DNA of 27,295 nt. Source: a bacterium. GTDB lineage: Bacteria > SZUA-79 > Acidulodesulfobacterales > Acidulodesulfobacteraceae. Shown piece after piece: positions 1-9,364 of this stretch (position 1 is the stretch's first letter; each line of letters opens with the position of its first letter). The position numbers and the translations under genes were made by a program. The stretch spans positions 1 to 27,295 of the forward strand of contig JAKAKF010000200.1 of the NCBI GenBank assembly GCA_021813595.1, given 5' to 3'. The notes beneath the pieces were generated by a model. It was not told where the DNA came from, searched no databases, and saw only the letters and a list, made by a program, of their open reading frames with translations.

Positions 1-647
1 TAGGCGTAGCTTCTACTAAAGCATTTACGACTCAGATAATGTGCGGCTTGCTTTTGGCTTTGCGCATTAAAGAGATTAAAGATACTGCTTCCGTTGCAAG
101 AAAAAATTTGAACGGAGTTAATTTTTTCGACGAAATCGTGAATATTCCAAAGAAAGCGGAGCAAATTTTATTTTTAAACGATTCGATAAAAGAGATAGCA
201 AAAAAATATTATAAAAATACAAATTTTTTATATCTCGGTAGAGGAATATTATATCCGATAGCTCTTGAAGGCGCTTTAAAATTAAAAGAAATTTCATATA
301 TTCATGCAGAAGGCTATCCTGCCGGAGAAATGAAACACGGACCTATAGCTTTAGTCGATGAAAACATGCCGGTGCTGTTTCTTCTGTCGAACAATATGCT
401 TGCCCCTAAAACAATATCAAATATAGAAGAAATAAAGGCCAGGGGCGGTAAAGTCATAGCGGTGGCCGATTACGAACCGGATATAGACGGGATATCGGAT
501 ATTATTAAAATACCGGCATCTTCCGAAGTTCTAAGCCCTATACTTTATACTATCCCGCTGCAAATTCTGGCATATCATATAGCCGCACTTAAAGGCACCG
601 ACATAGACCAGCCGAGAAACCTTGCAAAAAGCGTGACCGTGGAGTAA
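1..647 (+). CDS. glmS: Glutamine-fructose-6-phosphate aminotransferase (isomerizing), 3' part
   Basis: GlmS makes glucosamine-6-phosphate from fructose-6-phosphate and glutamine, the first step toward UDP-GlcNAc for peptidoglycan and LPS. Only the C-terminal 214 codons are present. The frame is open from base 3 and begins inside the first SIS (sugar isomerase) domain with GVASTKAFTTQ, a GlmS signature, so the ATG at 39 is internal and not the start. The second SIS domain follows (LYLGRGILYPIALEGALKLK, then EGYPAGEMKHGPIALV), and the protein ends in the family's diagnostic tail DIDQPRNLAKSVTVE. The length matches the last third of a roughly 600-residue enzyme. The glutaminase domain lies upstream of the window. 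The helicase gene follows after 10 bp, suggesting co-transcription. Confidence 0.96.
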   Translation, partial: GVASTKAFTTQIMCGLLLALRIKEIKDTASVARKNLNGVNFFDEIVNIPKKAEQILFLNDSIKEIAKKYYKNTNFLYLGRGILYPIALEGALKLKEISYIHAEGYPAGEMKHGPIALVDENMPVLFLLSNNMLAPKTISNIEEIKARGGKVIAVADYEPDIDGISDIIKIPASSEVLSPILYTIPLQILAYHIAALKGTDIDQPRNLAKSVTVE

Positions 648-657
648 AATATTAACC

Positions 658-2811
658 GTGAATAATATACAAGAAACGGATTATCTATCCGGATTAAACG
701 AAGAACAGCTAAAGGCCGTAACTCACGCTGACGGTCCGCTTTTAATACTTGCAGGGGCGGGTTCCGGAAAAACCAGAGTCATAACTTTAAGGGCAGTCCA
801 TCTTATAAAAACTGGCAAAGCAAAACCTTATAATATACTCGGCGTGACGTTTACCAACAAAGCAGCCCGCGAAATGAAAGAAAGAATAAAAAAGGCGCTT
901 AAATATAAAGAGCATGATGAATTTTTCGGTTACGACGGATATCCCGATGCCGATAATGTCGGTATACGCGATAGCGGCGCCCTTCAAGGACTGCCGGAAT
1001 TTTCTACTTTCCATTCGTTTTGTTTAAAACTTTTAAGAAGACACGCCGATTTAGTCGGCTATGAAAGGTCTTTTGTCGTTTTCGACGAAGACGATTCAGG
1101 AAAAGTGATTTCTAAGATCATTAAGTCGTTAAATTTAAACGAAAAAATAGTAACGCCGTCCAAAGTAAAATATTTTATAGAAAAAAATAAAAATTCTTTT
1201 ATTACTCCGGATGAATCTTTCGGCGGCGTAAGAGCCTGGGAAAAAGATTACGCCGTAATATATTCCGAATATGCAAAAAAGCTCAAAGAAAGCAATGCAA
1301 TGGATTTTAACGACCTTTTGTTTAACGCCGTAAAACTACTGCGCGATAATCCCGCTATTCTTGAACGTTATTCCAATCTTTACAAATATATTATGGTCGA
1401 CGAATTTCAAGATACTAATTATATACAGGATAAACTTATTAAGCTTCTTGCGCAGAAACATCAAAATATATGCGTAGTAGGAGACGACGATCAGTCTATA
1501 TACAGTTTCAGGGGCGCTACCATAGATAATATTTTGAGTTTTGAAAAAACCTATGCAGGCTGTTCGGTAATAAAACTTGAAAAAAATTACCGCTCTACCA
1601 AAAACATACTGAATGCCGCATCCGCTTTGGTAAAAGGAAATAAACTGAGAAAAGATAAAACTTTAAAGACCGATAAAAAATGCGGCGGCAGTATAATTAC
1701 TATCTACCAGGCAAATAACGATTATTCGGAAAGCTATTATATAGCAAAAGAGATAAGACGGCTTATTAGGGAGGACGGATACTCGAATAAAGACATAGCT
1801 ATATTATACAGGGCAAATTCGCAGTCGAGAGTTATAGAAGACAGGCTGTTAAAAGAAAGCATAAGGTATAATATTTACGGCGGATTAAAGTTTTATCAGA
1901 GAAAAGAGATAAAAGATATTTTGTCTTTTATAAGGTTTGCAGTTAATCCGCGAGACGCCGTGAGCTTTGAAAGAAGTATCCAGTGCGTTCCGACAGGGGC
2001 CGGCGAAAAAACTATTAAAAATATGCAGGATATTGCCGCTAAAAACGGCTCCGATATTTTAAAAACCTTAAAAAACGGACTATTTTCATCGATAAGGGGA
2101 CTGGGCAATATGCCGATTCAAAGCATTTTAAGCACAGATTTCAATGAAGAGATTTCAGCCTCTAATTCTAATTCTTCAGGCATCGCAAACTATTTTGACG
2201 TTATATTGAGAATAAGGCATATGATAGAATCTGCAGTTTCTTATTCTAAAGAAAACGTCGATTCGGAGGAAATAAAAACAGGGGATAAACTGGCGGATAT
2301 AATCAATTTTACGTATAAAAAATCGGGTTACGAGAGTATGCTTAAGGCGGGAGTCGCAAAGTCCAACGAACTTGACGGAAACAGAATAGAAAATATAGAA
2401 GAATTAATTAACGCGGCGCACGATTTTGACGATATAACCGAATTTTTAGACCAGAGCGCAATAAACGATACTAAAGAAGAGCCTAATTCAGAATACGGTT
2501 CCGATATAACGAAAGTATCTCTAATGACTCTGCACAGCGCAAAAGGACTTGAATTTCCAGTAGTTTTTATAGCCGGACTCGAGGAACATCTTTTCCCTCA
2601 TATAAGGTCTTTGGACAACGAAATGTCCTTAGAGGAAGAAAGACGACTGTGTTATGTCGGGATTACCCGCGCCAAAGAAAAACTTTATCTTACATGGGCA
2701 AAAAGGCGGCGGTCGGGGAAAGATTATAAATATAATATGCCTTCAAGGTTTTTAAGGGAAATACCGGAAGAACTGATAGAAGAAATAGTAGATACTTACG
2801 AATATTACTAA
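658..2811 (+). CDS. uvrD: UvrD/PcrA-type ATP-dependent DNA helicase (SF1A)
   Basis: 3'-5' DNA helicase used in repair and in clearing proteins from DNA. All SF1A motifs are visible: Walker A AGAGSGKT (residues 32-39), Ia GVTFTNKAAREM (62-73), TFHSFC (117-122), Walker B DEFQDT (248-253), III GDDDQSIYSFRGA (275-287), V TLHSAKGLEFP (624-634) and VI EERRLCYVGITRA (660-672). The length of 717 aa is typical of PcrA/UvrD. The start is GTG at 658; the only ribosome-site candidate is GGAG inside the glmS stop region (641-644), rather far upstream, so translation may be partly coupled to glmS. There is a short acidic insertion at about residues 84-112 between motif Ia and TFHSFC. PcrA, UvrD and Rep cannot be told apart securely by eye; the long 2B region and LEFPVVF favour PcrA/UvrD. 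Confidence 0.93.
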   Translation: MNNIQETDYLSGLNEEQLKAVTHADGPLLILAGAGSGKTRVITLRAVHLIKTGKAKPYNILGVTFTNKAAREMKERIKKALKYKEHDEFFGYDGYPDADNVGIRDSGALQGLPEFSTFHSFCLKLLRRHADLVGYERSFVVFDEDDSGKVISKIIKSLNLNEKIVTPSKVKYFIEKNKNSFITPDESFGGVRAWEKDYAVIYSEYAKKLKESNAMDFNDLLFNAVKLLRDNPAILERYSNLYKYIMVDEFQDTNYIQDKLIKLLAQKHQNICVVGDDDQSIYSFRGATIDNILSFEKTYAGCSVIKLEKNYRSTKNILNAASALVKGNKLRKDKTLKTDKKCGGSIITIYQANNDYSESYYIAKEIRRLIREDGYSNKDIAILYRANSQSRVIEDRLLKESIRYNIYGGLKFYQRKEIKDILSFIRFAVNPRDAVSFERSIQCVPTGAGEKTIKNMQDIAAKNGSDILKTLKNGLFSSIRGLGNMPIQSILSTDFNEEISASNSNSSGIANYFDVILRIRHMIESAVSYSKENVDSEEIKTGDKLADIINFTYKKSGYESMLKAGVAKSNELDGNRIENIEELINAAHDFDDITEFLDQSAINDTKEEPNSEYGSDITKVSLMTLHSAKGLEFPVVFIAGLEEHLFPHIRSLDNEMSLEEERRLCYVGITRAKEKLYLTWAKRRRSGKDYKYNMPSRFLREIPEELIEEIVDTYEYY

Positions 2812-2849
2812 ATTATTTTTGGATTTAAAATTTAAAGGAGATTTATATA

Positions 2850-3209
2850 ATGGATATAAATCACGTTATGAAACTGGCAAAATTAGATTTAAACGAAGAA
2901 GAATCGGCGCATTTTGCATCCGAACTTAATAAAATTATCGGATATATAGACATGATACAGTCTGCCGACGTTTCAAAAATAGAAGACATTCTTGAAGAAC
3001 TTGATTACGACAGGTTAATTTCAAACGAAAGTTTGAACGAAAGATTTTATAAAGACTGCCGTATCGACGAGTGCAAAACTGACGATACGTTCGATTTTGA
3101 AATAGTAAAATCTAATGCGCCGAGCTTTGAAGCGCAAACTGCCGGCTTAGGTTTGGAAGATACTGCAACCGAATCCGGTTTTTTTGTAGTGCCGCAGGTT
3201 ATAGAATAA
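2850..3209 (+). CDS. gatC: Asp-tRNA(Asn)/Glu-tRNA(Gln) amidotransferase subunit C
   Basis: Small subunit of the GatCAB complex that converts misacylated Glu-tRNA(Gln) and/or Asp-tRNA(Asn) to the correct aminoacyl-tRNA; GatC wraps between GatA and GatB and stabilises them. The N-terminus shows the family pattern (VMKLAKLDLNEEE, then FASELNKIIGYIDMIQSADV). At 119 aa it is about 20 residues longer than most GatC proteins; the extra length is an acidic C-terminal tail. A strong AAGGAG ribosome site at 2835-2840 sits nine bases before the ATG. It is first in the order gatC-gatA-gatB. Confidence 0.93.
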   Translation: MDINHVMKLAKLDLNEEESAHFASELNKIIGYIDMIQSADVSKIEDILEELDYDRLISNESLNERFYKDCRIDECKTDDTFDFEIVKSNAPSFEAQTAGLGLEDTATESGFFVVPQVIE

Positions 3210-3247
3210 AAAATAAAATATAAAGACAATTAAGAGGACAGCAAAAC

Positions 3248-4768
3248 ATGGACGATTTATACAGGTTGACTATAAGCGAACTTGCCGGTCTTTTAAAGAA
3301 AAGGGAAGTTAAAAGCACGGATATTCTTAATTCCTACGTAAAAAGAATAGAAGCCGTAGAGCCGGAAATTTCCGCTTATCTTTACAACGACCTTGAAGAA
3401 GCCGAAAGAAATGCCGAAGCCGCAGATAAAATTATATCTTCCGGTTCAGATTATCCGGTACTTACCGGAATACCTCTTTCCATAAAAGATATTTTTTTGA
3501 TAAAAGGTAAAAAAACCACATGCGCGTCAAAAATATTGGATAATTTTATTAGCCCTTATGATTCTACCGTAGTAAGGAAACTTAAAGAAAATAATTATGT
3601 TTTTTTGGGCAAAACGAATCTTGACGAATTTGCAATGGGTTCTTCGACCGAAAACAGCGCATATAAAATAACAAAAAATCCTTACGATTTTAACAGGGTT
3701 CCAGGCGGTTCAAGCGGCGGTTCAGCCGCTTCTGTTGCGGCCGATTTATGCGCGGGTTCTTTCGGAACTGATACCGGAGGTTCGGTAAGGCAGCCTGCCG
3801 CCCTTTGCGGAGTAGTCGGATTAAAGCCCACGTACGGCTTGATTTCAAGATACGGCATAATTGCTTTTAGTTCCTCTTTAGACCAGGCAGGCATTCTCTC
3901 CAAAGACGTCGCTGACGCCGCTGTTATGCTTGAAGCCGTTGCGGGTTTCGACGAAAAAGACCAGACTACGAGAAAATTTAACGTACAAAAATATGCCGAA
4001 ATAGTTAAAAAAGCCGATAAATCCATATTAAAAGGATTGAAAGTCGGAATTCCGGCAGAATTTTTTTCCGACGGTTTAGACCCCGAAATAAATTCAAAAG
4101 TTTCTGAAATAAAGGTTTTACTGAAAGACTTGGGCGCAAACATAGTCGATATATCTCTTCCCGATACCAAATATTCCGTATCGGCATATTACATAACCGC
4201 CACTAGCGAGGCAAGCTCTAATCTCGAAAGATACGACGGCATAAGATACGGTTACAGATATAACAGAAAAGACGGAGAGACTATACAAAGTTTAGACGAT
4301 CTCTACAGAAAATCTCGTGAAGCCGGGTTTGGAAACGAGGTTAAAAGACGCATAATACTGGGAACTTTTGCGCTTTCGGCGGGTTATTACGACGCTTATT
4401 ATAAAAAAGCTTCCTTAGTCAGAAAACTTATTATAAAAAATTATAAAGATGCGTTTGCAAAAGCAGATATCATAATCGGCCCGACTTCACCGACGCCTGC
4501 GTTTTTAATCGGAGAAAAAACGGCCGACCCTCTAAGTATGTACCTGTCCGATATTTACACTATTTCCGTTAATCTTGCATATCTTCCTGGTTTAAGCATA
4601 CCTATCGGAGTCGTAAAAAATCCTACGAAACCGGACGGCGTTCTTCCGGTAGGACTGCAGATTATATCGCCGTGGGCTACTGAAGACAGGCTTCTTTCCG
4701 TTGCAAAAATTATAGAGGACGAAGTTAAGTTTAGGGAAAAAATAAAAAAAAATAAAGGTGTCAAATAA
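3248..4768 (+). CDS. gatA: Asp-tRNA(Asn)/Glu-tRNA(Gln) amidotransferase subunit A (glutaminase)
   Basis: Amidase-signature subunit that hydrolyses glutamine and channels ammonia to GatB. The Ser-cisSer-Lys triad is readable: Lys80 in PLSIKDIF, Ser155 in PGGSSGGSAA and nucleophile Ser179 in GTDTGGSVRQPA, one residue offset from the S. aureus enzyme. GLKPTYGLISRYG and SLDQAG follow as expected. The 506 aa length is normal to slightly long. Ribosome site AGAGGA lies at 3234-3239, and the gene is 38 bp after gatC. The C-terminal codons run into a perfect 13-bp tandem duplication (4751-4776) that supplies the present stop; without one copy the frame would read on for a few residues. Confidence 0.97.
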   Translation: MDDLYRLTISELAGLLKKREVKSTDILNSYVKRIEAVEPEISAYLYNDLEEAERNAEAADKIISSGSDYPVLTGIPLSIKDIFLIKGKKTTCASKILDNFISPYDSTVVRKLKENNYVFLGKTNLDEFAMGSSTENSAYKITKNPYDFNRVPGGSSGGSAASVAADLCAGSFGTDTGGSVRQPAALCGVVGLKPTYGLISRYGIIAFSSSLDQAGILSKDVADAAVMLEAVAGFDEKDQTTRKFNVQKYAEIVKKADKSILKGLKVGIPAEFFSDGLDPEINSKVSEIKVLLKDLGANIVDISLPDTKYSVSAYYITATSEASSNLERYDGIRYGYRYNRKDGETIQSLDDLYRKSREAGFGNEVKRRIILGTFALSAGYYDAYYKKASLVRKLIIKNYKDAFAKADIIIGPTSPTPAFLIGEKTADPLSMYLSDIYTISVNLAYLPGLSIPIGVVKNPTKPDGVLPVGLQIISPWATEDRLLSVAKIIEDEVKFREKIKKNKGVK

Positions 4769-4776
4769 AGGTGTCA
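4751..4776 (+). repeat. Two tandem copies of a 13-bp unit across the gatA stop
   Basis: AATAAAGGTGTCA occurs twice back to back (4751-4763 and 4764-4776) with no mismatch, and GATTTATTTATTTTTG follows. The gatA TAA stop (4766-4768) lies in the second copy. The GGTGTCAGATTT string resembles ends seen next to REP-type elements, but that is recollection and not shown here. Confidence 0.85.
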
Positions 4777-4820
4777 GATTTATTTATTTTTGAATGATTA
4801 TATTTTAAAGAGGATAAAAT

Positions 4821-6413
4821 ATGCACGGTAATAACGATTCATTCGAGGCGGTTATAGGGCTTGAGGTTCATTCCCAACTGCTCACCAAAACAAAAATGTT
4901 TTGTTCTTGTCCGAATATTTTCGGTATGGAACCGAATACTGCGGTATGTCCCGTCTGTCTTGCTCTGCCAGGCGCCCTTCCGGTAATAAATATCGAGGCT
5001 GTAAGACTTGCTGTGAAAGCGGCTCTTGCTTTGAATATTAATATTAATAAAAAAAGCTTGTTTGCCAGGAAAAATTATTTTTATCCCGACCTGCCTAAAG
5101 GCTATCAAATATCGCAATATTTGGATCCAGTGTCTTCCAACGGCTATTTAGATATAGAAACCGAAGACGCTTCTAAAAAAAATAAAATTAATAAAAGAAT
5201 AAGGATAAATCGCCTTCACATAGAAGAAGACGCGGGAAAATTAATTCATATAGGAAACAGGTCATATGTCGATTTAAATAGGGCAGGCACGCCTCTCGTG
5301 GAAATAGTTTCCGAACCGGATATAAGTTCAGCGGCCGAAGCTTCCGCTTATTTAAAATCGCTCAGAGAAATACTGGTATATCTTGGAGTTTCAGACGGAA
5401 ATATGGAAGAGGGCAGCTTCAGGTGCGATGCCAATGTTTCGGTCAAAAGGAAAGGCGATGCGGAACTTGGTACAAGGGCGGAAATTAAAAACGTAAATTC
5501 TTTTAAATTCGTGGAGAAAGCCATCGAGTATGAAATAGAAAGACAGATAGACCTGATATCAAGCGGCGGGAAAGTAATTCAGGAAACAAGATTGTACGAT
5601 TCCAAGGAAAATATTACAAGGTCCATGAGAGGCAAAGAAGAAGCACATGATTACAGATATTTTGAAGAGCCTGATCTGCCGCCGTTAATTCTTTCCGAAG
5701 AATTTATTAACGAAATAAAAAATTCTATTAAGGAACTTCCTGCAGAAAAAAGACGCAGATATGTTTCGGAGTATAAACTTACAGAATATGATGCGGAAGT
5801 TTTAACAAAATATAAGGTGGTTGCAAATGATTTTGAAGGATTAATTGAAATAAATAAAATAAATAATGATAAAATTGAAATAAAAAAAATTGCCAACTGG
5901 TTTATAAATGAATGGATGTTAGAATTGAAGGGGCAATGGGTGTCAGACAATATAGGACGTGTGAAAGACGATGCAGAGCAATATCATGAAAATTCTATGC
6001 CTATTGAAAATAGTATAGGTGAAAAATTGATTGAATATGAAATGGAAAAATTAATAGGAAATAAAAAATATTTTTTTGAAATAATAAGTAAGGTTGAAAA
6101 TGGCGAAATTAATAGAAATGGCGGCAGGTTGGTATTATATAGACTTATTGTAAATTCAAAAAATGGTAAAAAACAGAATGTTGATGAAATAATACAAGAA
6201 GAGAGCTTAGCTCAAGTTTCGGACGATAAAGGCATAGAAGATATAGTAAAGCAGGTAGTCGCCGAAAATCAGAAAGAATTTATCGACCTTGCAGGCGGGA
6301 AAGACAAACTGTTCGGTTTTTTCGTGGGCGAAATTATGAAAAAAACTAAAGGTAAAGCAAATCCTAAAAAAGCTAACGAGATATTGCGAAAATATATAGA
6401 CGAAAATAAATAG
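4821..6413 (+). CDS. gatB: Asp-tRNA(Asn)/Glu-tRNA(Gln) amidotransferase subunit B
   Basis: GatB activates the misacylated tRNA and performs the amidation with ammonia from GatA. Signatures: [20 protein letters not shown] near the N-terminus, CPNIFG...[12 protein letters not shown] (zinc-site type cysteines), [43 protein letters not shown], and the tail domain ending [15 protein letters not shown]. The length of 530 aa exceeds the usual 470-490; the surplus lies in residues about 340-460, where the DNA (about 5790-6200) is poorer in GC and uses AAT/GAT/TTG codons more than its flanks. The reading frame stays open through it and the conserved tail follows, so the gene looks functional. Ribosome site AAGAGG at 4808-4813. 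Last of the gat genes, 31 bp before mtnA. Confidence 0.95.
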   Translation: MHGNNDSFEAVIGLEVHSQLLTKTKMFCSCPNIFGMEPNTAVCPVCLALPGALPVINIEAVRLAVKAALALNININKKSLFARKNYFYPDLPKGYQISQYLDPVSSNGYLDIETEDASKKNKINKRIRINRLHIEEDAGKLIHIGNRSYVDLNRAGTPLVEIVSEPDISSAAEASAYLKSLREILVYLGVSDGNMEEGSFRCDANVSVKRKGDAELGTRAEIKNVNSFKFVEKAIEYEIERQIDLISSGGKVIQETRLYDSKENITRSMRGKEEAHDYRYFEEPDLPPLILSEEFINEIKNSIKELPAEKRRRYVSEYKLTEYDAEVLTKYKVVANDFEGLIEINKINNDKIEIKKIANWFINEWMLELKGQWVSDNIGRVKDDAEQYHENSMPIENSIGEKLIEYEMEKLIGNKKYFFEIISKVENGEINRNGGRLVLYRLIVNSKNGKKQNVDEIIQEESLAQVSDDKGIEDIVKQVVAENQKEFIDLAGGKDKLFGFFVGEIMKKTKGKANPKKANEILRKYIDENK

Positions 6414-6443
6414 GACATTTAAGTTTTATTCGGAGGCTAAAAA

Positions 6444-7511
6444 ATGGCTTTTTATACGCTAAGATTAAGAAACGACGACATAGTCGAAATGATAGACCAA
6501 AGAAAACTCCCTCTCGAAGTAACTTACGTTGAATTAAAAACTTATAAAGAAGTTTACGATGCAATAAAAGATATGATAGTTAGAGGCGCTCCTGCAATAG
6601 GAGTTTCCGCCGCTTTCGGTTTATATCTCGGCGCTAAATCTTTGCTTGAATCGACTGAAGTAAAAGATTATGAATCATTCAAAAAAAAGTTTTTCGATAT
6701 AGCCGATTTTATGTTTTCTGCAAGACCTACCGCCGTAAATCTCGGATGGGCCGTCGATAGGATTAAAAAACTTGTTTTAGACGAAGAACATAATAATTCA
6801 AATTCAGATTTAAAAACATTGGTTGACCGCATAAGAAAAGAATCCGTTAAAATTTACGATGAAGATATAGAAATTAACAAAAATATGGGAAAGTACGGAG
6901 CAGCCCTTTTAAAAGACGGATATAACGTTCTTACCCATTGTAACGCAGGAGCGTTGGCTACCGCCGGTTACGGAACCGCTCTAGGCGTTATCAGAGCCGC
7001 AGTTTCGGAAAACAAAAAAATATCGGTGATTTCCGACGAAACGAGGCCTTTTCTTCAAGGCGCAAGACTTACTACTTGGGAATTAATGGAAGACGGAATA
7101 CCGGTAACCCTTATAGCCGATAATTCCGCAGGTCTTTTAATGAGAAAAGGAAGAGTAAACGCCGTTATAGTCGGTGCGGACAGAATAGCTTCCAACGGCG
7201 ACGTTGCCAATAAAATAGGTACTTATCAGGTTGCAGTCCTCGCTAAAGAAAACAATATTCCTTTCTATGTCGCGGCGCCGCTTTCAACTATAGATATCAA
7301 TATTAAATCGGGCGACGAAATTCCGATAGAAGAGCGCGACGTTAACGAAGTAGTTTCCGTATTTGGCAAAAGAATAGCTCCGGAAAACGTAAAAGCGGCT
7401 AACTATGCTTTTGACGTTACTCCAAATAAATACGTTTCAGCCATAATAACCGAAAAAGGAGTATTATATCCGGATTATAAAAAATCTATTGCGGACGTTT
7501 TCCGTAAATGA
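6444..7511 (+). CDS. mtnA: S-methyl-5-thioribose-1-phosphate isomerase
   Basis: Isomerises 5-methylthioribose-1-phosphate to the ribulose form in methionine salvage; member of the eIF2B-related fold. Signatures: IVRGAPAIGVSAAFG (46-59), SARPTAVNLGWAV (92-104), LTHCNAGALATAGYGTALGV (163-182) with catalytic Cys166, ETRPFLQGARLTTWEL (199-214), and VGADRIASNGDVANKIGTY with catalytic Asp246. The length of 355 aa is normal. GGAGG ribosome site at 6432-6436. None of the other salvage genes is in the window; in many bacteria a lone mtnA instead serves a shunt for methylthioadenosine or 5'-deoxyadenosine disposal, which would suit a cell with radical SAM enzymes (inference). Confidence 0.96.
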   Translation: MAFYTLRLRNDDIVEMIDQRKLPLEVTYVELKTYKEVYDAIKDMIVRGAPAIGVSAAFGLYLGAKSLLESTEVKDYESFKKKFFDIADFMFSARPTAVNLGWAVDRIKKLVLDEEHNNSNSDLKTLVDRIRKESVKIYDEDIEINKNMGKYGAALLKDGYNVLTHCNAGALATAGYGTALGVIRAAVSENKKISVISDETRPFLQGARLTTWELMEDGIPVTLIADNSAGLLMRKGRVNAVIVGADRIASNGDVANKIGTYQVAVLAKENNIPFYVAAPLSTIDINIKSGDEIPIEERDVNEVVSVFGKRIAPENVKAANYAFDVTPNKYVSAIITEKGVLYPDYKKSIADVFRK

Positions 7512-7676
7512 TAATATAATAAAGCACTTATAATTCTAACAGCCGTTATGCGTATACCGTTAATGATAACGATAGTATATTAATCATAATATAAATAAAA
7601 AAATAAATAGAATTAATTTTATTAACTAACCCCAATAAAATATAAATATAAATAAAAATTAAAAGAGCGAAAAATC

Positions 7677-8636
7677 ATGAAAGACAAAAAAACGGCAGGT
7701 AAAAAAAACGGCAGTCCATTTGAAGGTTCAAAAGTATGGATGGACGGAAAATTCTTAGATTATAAAGATGCAAAAGTTTCCGTAAACAGCCATTCCCTTC
7801 ATTACGGATTAGGCGCTTTTGAAGGCATAAGATGCTATGAAACAAAAAAGAAAGGTTCCGCAATATTCAGGTTGGACGAACATATAGACAGACTTTACGA
7901 CTCCTGCCATATTCTTCAACTGCCTATTCCATATGAAAAGAAGGAAATTAAAAAGGCTGTTATAGAAACCGTAAAGGTAAATAAATTCAAAGAATGTTAT
8001 ATCAGGCCGATAGCGTTTATCGGCGACGGCGGAGGATTAGGCATATTCCTGAAAAATTACGATACTAAGGTAGCGGTTTCGGCATGGTACTGGGGGGCAT
8101 ATCTTGGAGAGGAATCCCTAAAAAACGGCATTAAAGCTAAGGTTTCTTCATATGCAAGATTTCACGTCAATACTTTTATGGGTATGTCTAAATCGACAGG
8201 GCAGTATATAAATTCAATTCTTGCCAAAAAAGAAGCCGTAAGCGCGGGATGCGACGAAGCTATAATGCTAGATACTTCAGGATTTGTCTGCGAAGCAAGC
8301 GGAGAAAATATCTTTATTTATTCCGGCGGTTATATTAAAACTCCTCCGCTGTCTTCAGTTTTGCCCGGTATTACTCGAAACAGCGTTATAGAGGTTATGA
8401 GCAAAGAAATGGGTTTGACTATTAAGGAAGAAAGAGTGACGAGGGACGAACTTTATATCGCCGACGAGGTATTTTTAACTGGAACCGCCGCCGAAGTTAC
8501 TCCGGTAAGAGAGATAGACGACAGGAGTATAGGAATAGGAAAAGCCGGTAAAATTGCATTAGAGCTCCAAAAAATATTTTTTGATATAGTCAAGGGCGGA
8601 AATAAAAAATATGAAAAATGGCTGACTTACGTTTAA
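7677..8636 (+). CDS. ilvE: Branched-chain amino acid aminotransferase
   Basis: PLP-dependent class IV transaminase for the last step of Val/Leu/Ile synthesis. Evidence: VWMDGKFLDYKDAKVSVNSHSLHYG..FEGIRCY at the N-terminus (VSVNSHSLHYGLGAFEGIR at 34-52), catalytic Lys172 in GMSKSTGQYINS, the phosphate-binding segment MLDTSGFVCEASGENIF, LPGITRNSV, and DEVFLTGTAAEVTPVREID near the end. The 319 aa length is normal for IlvE. An approximately 18-residue basic N-terminal extension precedes the fold. The ribosome site is only AAGAG at 7663-7667. It follows a 165-bp gap after mtnA and so probably has its own promoter. D-amino-acid transaminase or aminodeoxychorismate lyase share the fold, but the motifs favour BCAT. 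Confidence 0.93.
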   Translation: MKDKKTAGKKNGSPFEGSKVWMDGKFLDYKDAKVSVNSHSLHYGLGAFEGIRCYETKKKGSAIFRLDEHIDRLYDSCHILQLPIPYEKKEIKKAVIETVKVNKFKECYIRPIAFIGDGGGLGIFLKNYDTKVAVSAWYWGAYLGEESLKNGIKAKVSSYARFHVNTFMGMSKSTGQYINSILAKKEAVSAGCDEAIMLDTSGFVCEASGENIFIYSGGYIKTPPLSSVLPGITRNSVIEVMSKEMGLTIKEERVTRDELYIADEVFLTGTAAEVTPVREIDDRSIGIGKAGKIALELQKIFFDIVKGGNKKYEKWLTYV

Positions 8637-8645
8637 TTAAAGTCC

Positions 8646-9308
8646 CTATCTGCTTGCCCATCCATTATCTTTTATTTTAAATCTGTAAGGCAATTTTGCA
8701 TGTTCGGCGGCGTAATCCACCCCTATTCTTGGCGTCGAAATTATTAAATCTTCGCCGATATTTATATTTCTGTCTTCAAGCCATATTTCTAAACTGCCGT
8801 CCTTTTCGCCTTTATTTTTTAAAATATTCTGTTCGCAAATCGGAATGCCGTTATGTTTTAAATTTATTCCAAGCGCTACGGTTAAAAGACCAGGGCCGGA
8901 AGTAATTCTTTTTGTGTTTTCTTTATTCTTTATTTTCAAATTTTTATTTCTTCGCTCCAGCATAATATCTATGCCTATTTCAGGTTCTATTGCCCTTATA
9001 AGAACCGCATCGGCAAAATTTTCTTTTCCGGTGACTACGTTAAAAAGGTAATACATTCCGTATATAAAGTAAACGTATGAGTAGCCGCCTTCTTTGTACA
9101 AATTTTTATTTCTTTCCGTTTTTTTGTTTCCGTAACCGTGCGACGCTTTGTCTATAGCTCCGAGATAGGCTTCAGTTTCGACTATTTTTCCTCCGGTTAA
9201 GCCTTTGCCGTCTATATCGGTCATTAAATATTTTCCGAGCAGTTCCCTTGCTATTTTAACGGTATCGCCGCGAACGTAAAAGGATTTGTCTAATTTTTTA
9301 AAAATCAT
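8646..9308 (-). CDS. mpg: 3-methyladenine DNA glycosylase (AAG/MPG family)
   Basis: Excises alkylated and deaminated purines from DNA, starting base-excision repair. The protein matches the AAG fold: RELLGKYLMT, GGKIVETEAYLG (39-50), ASHGYGNKKTERN, YVYFIYGMYYLFNVVTG, AVLIRAIEPEIG, and GPGLLTVALGI. By alignment with human AAG the catalytic Glu is Glu46 and the base-stacking residues are Tyr48 and His57. The length of 220 aa is slightly above the usual bacterial 190-210. It converges on ilvE with only 9 bp between stop codons and no evident terminator hairpin, so antisense overlap of the transcripts is likely. Confidence 0.93.
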   Translation of the reverse strand: MIFKKLDKSFYVRGDTVKIARELLGKYLMTDIDGKGLTGGKIVETEAYLGAIDKASHGYGNKKTERNKNLYKEGGYSYVYFIYGMYYLFNVVTGKENFADAVLIRAIEPEIGIDIMLERRNKNLKIKNKENTKRITSGPGLLTVALGINLKHNGIPICEQNILKNKGEKDGSLEIWLEDRNINIGEDLIISTPRIGVDYAAEHAKLPYRFKIKDNGWASR

Positions 9309-9364
9309 CGTAGAGGCGGGCTGACTGTCTATTGTTTAATTATATCTTAAGACGGACATTCTAA

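Noticed and set aside
3682..4170. 162-codon open frame on the minus strand inside gatA
   Set aside because: Shadow of the amidase-signature region, with Pro/Ser-rich low-information sequence.
7558..7571. CGTTA-ATGA-TAACG hairpin in the mtnA-ilvE gap as a regulatory site
   Set aside because: Five-bp arms are expected by chance in a gap of this size; nothing links it to ilvE control.
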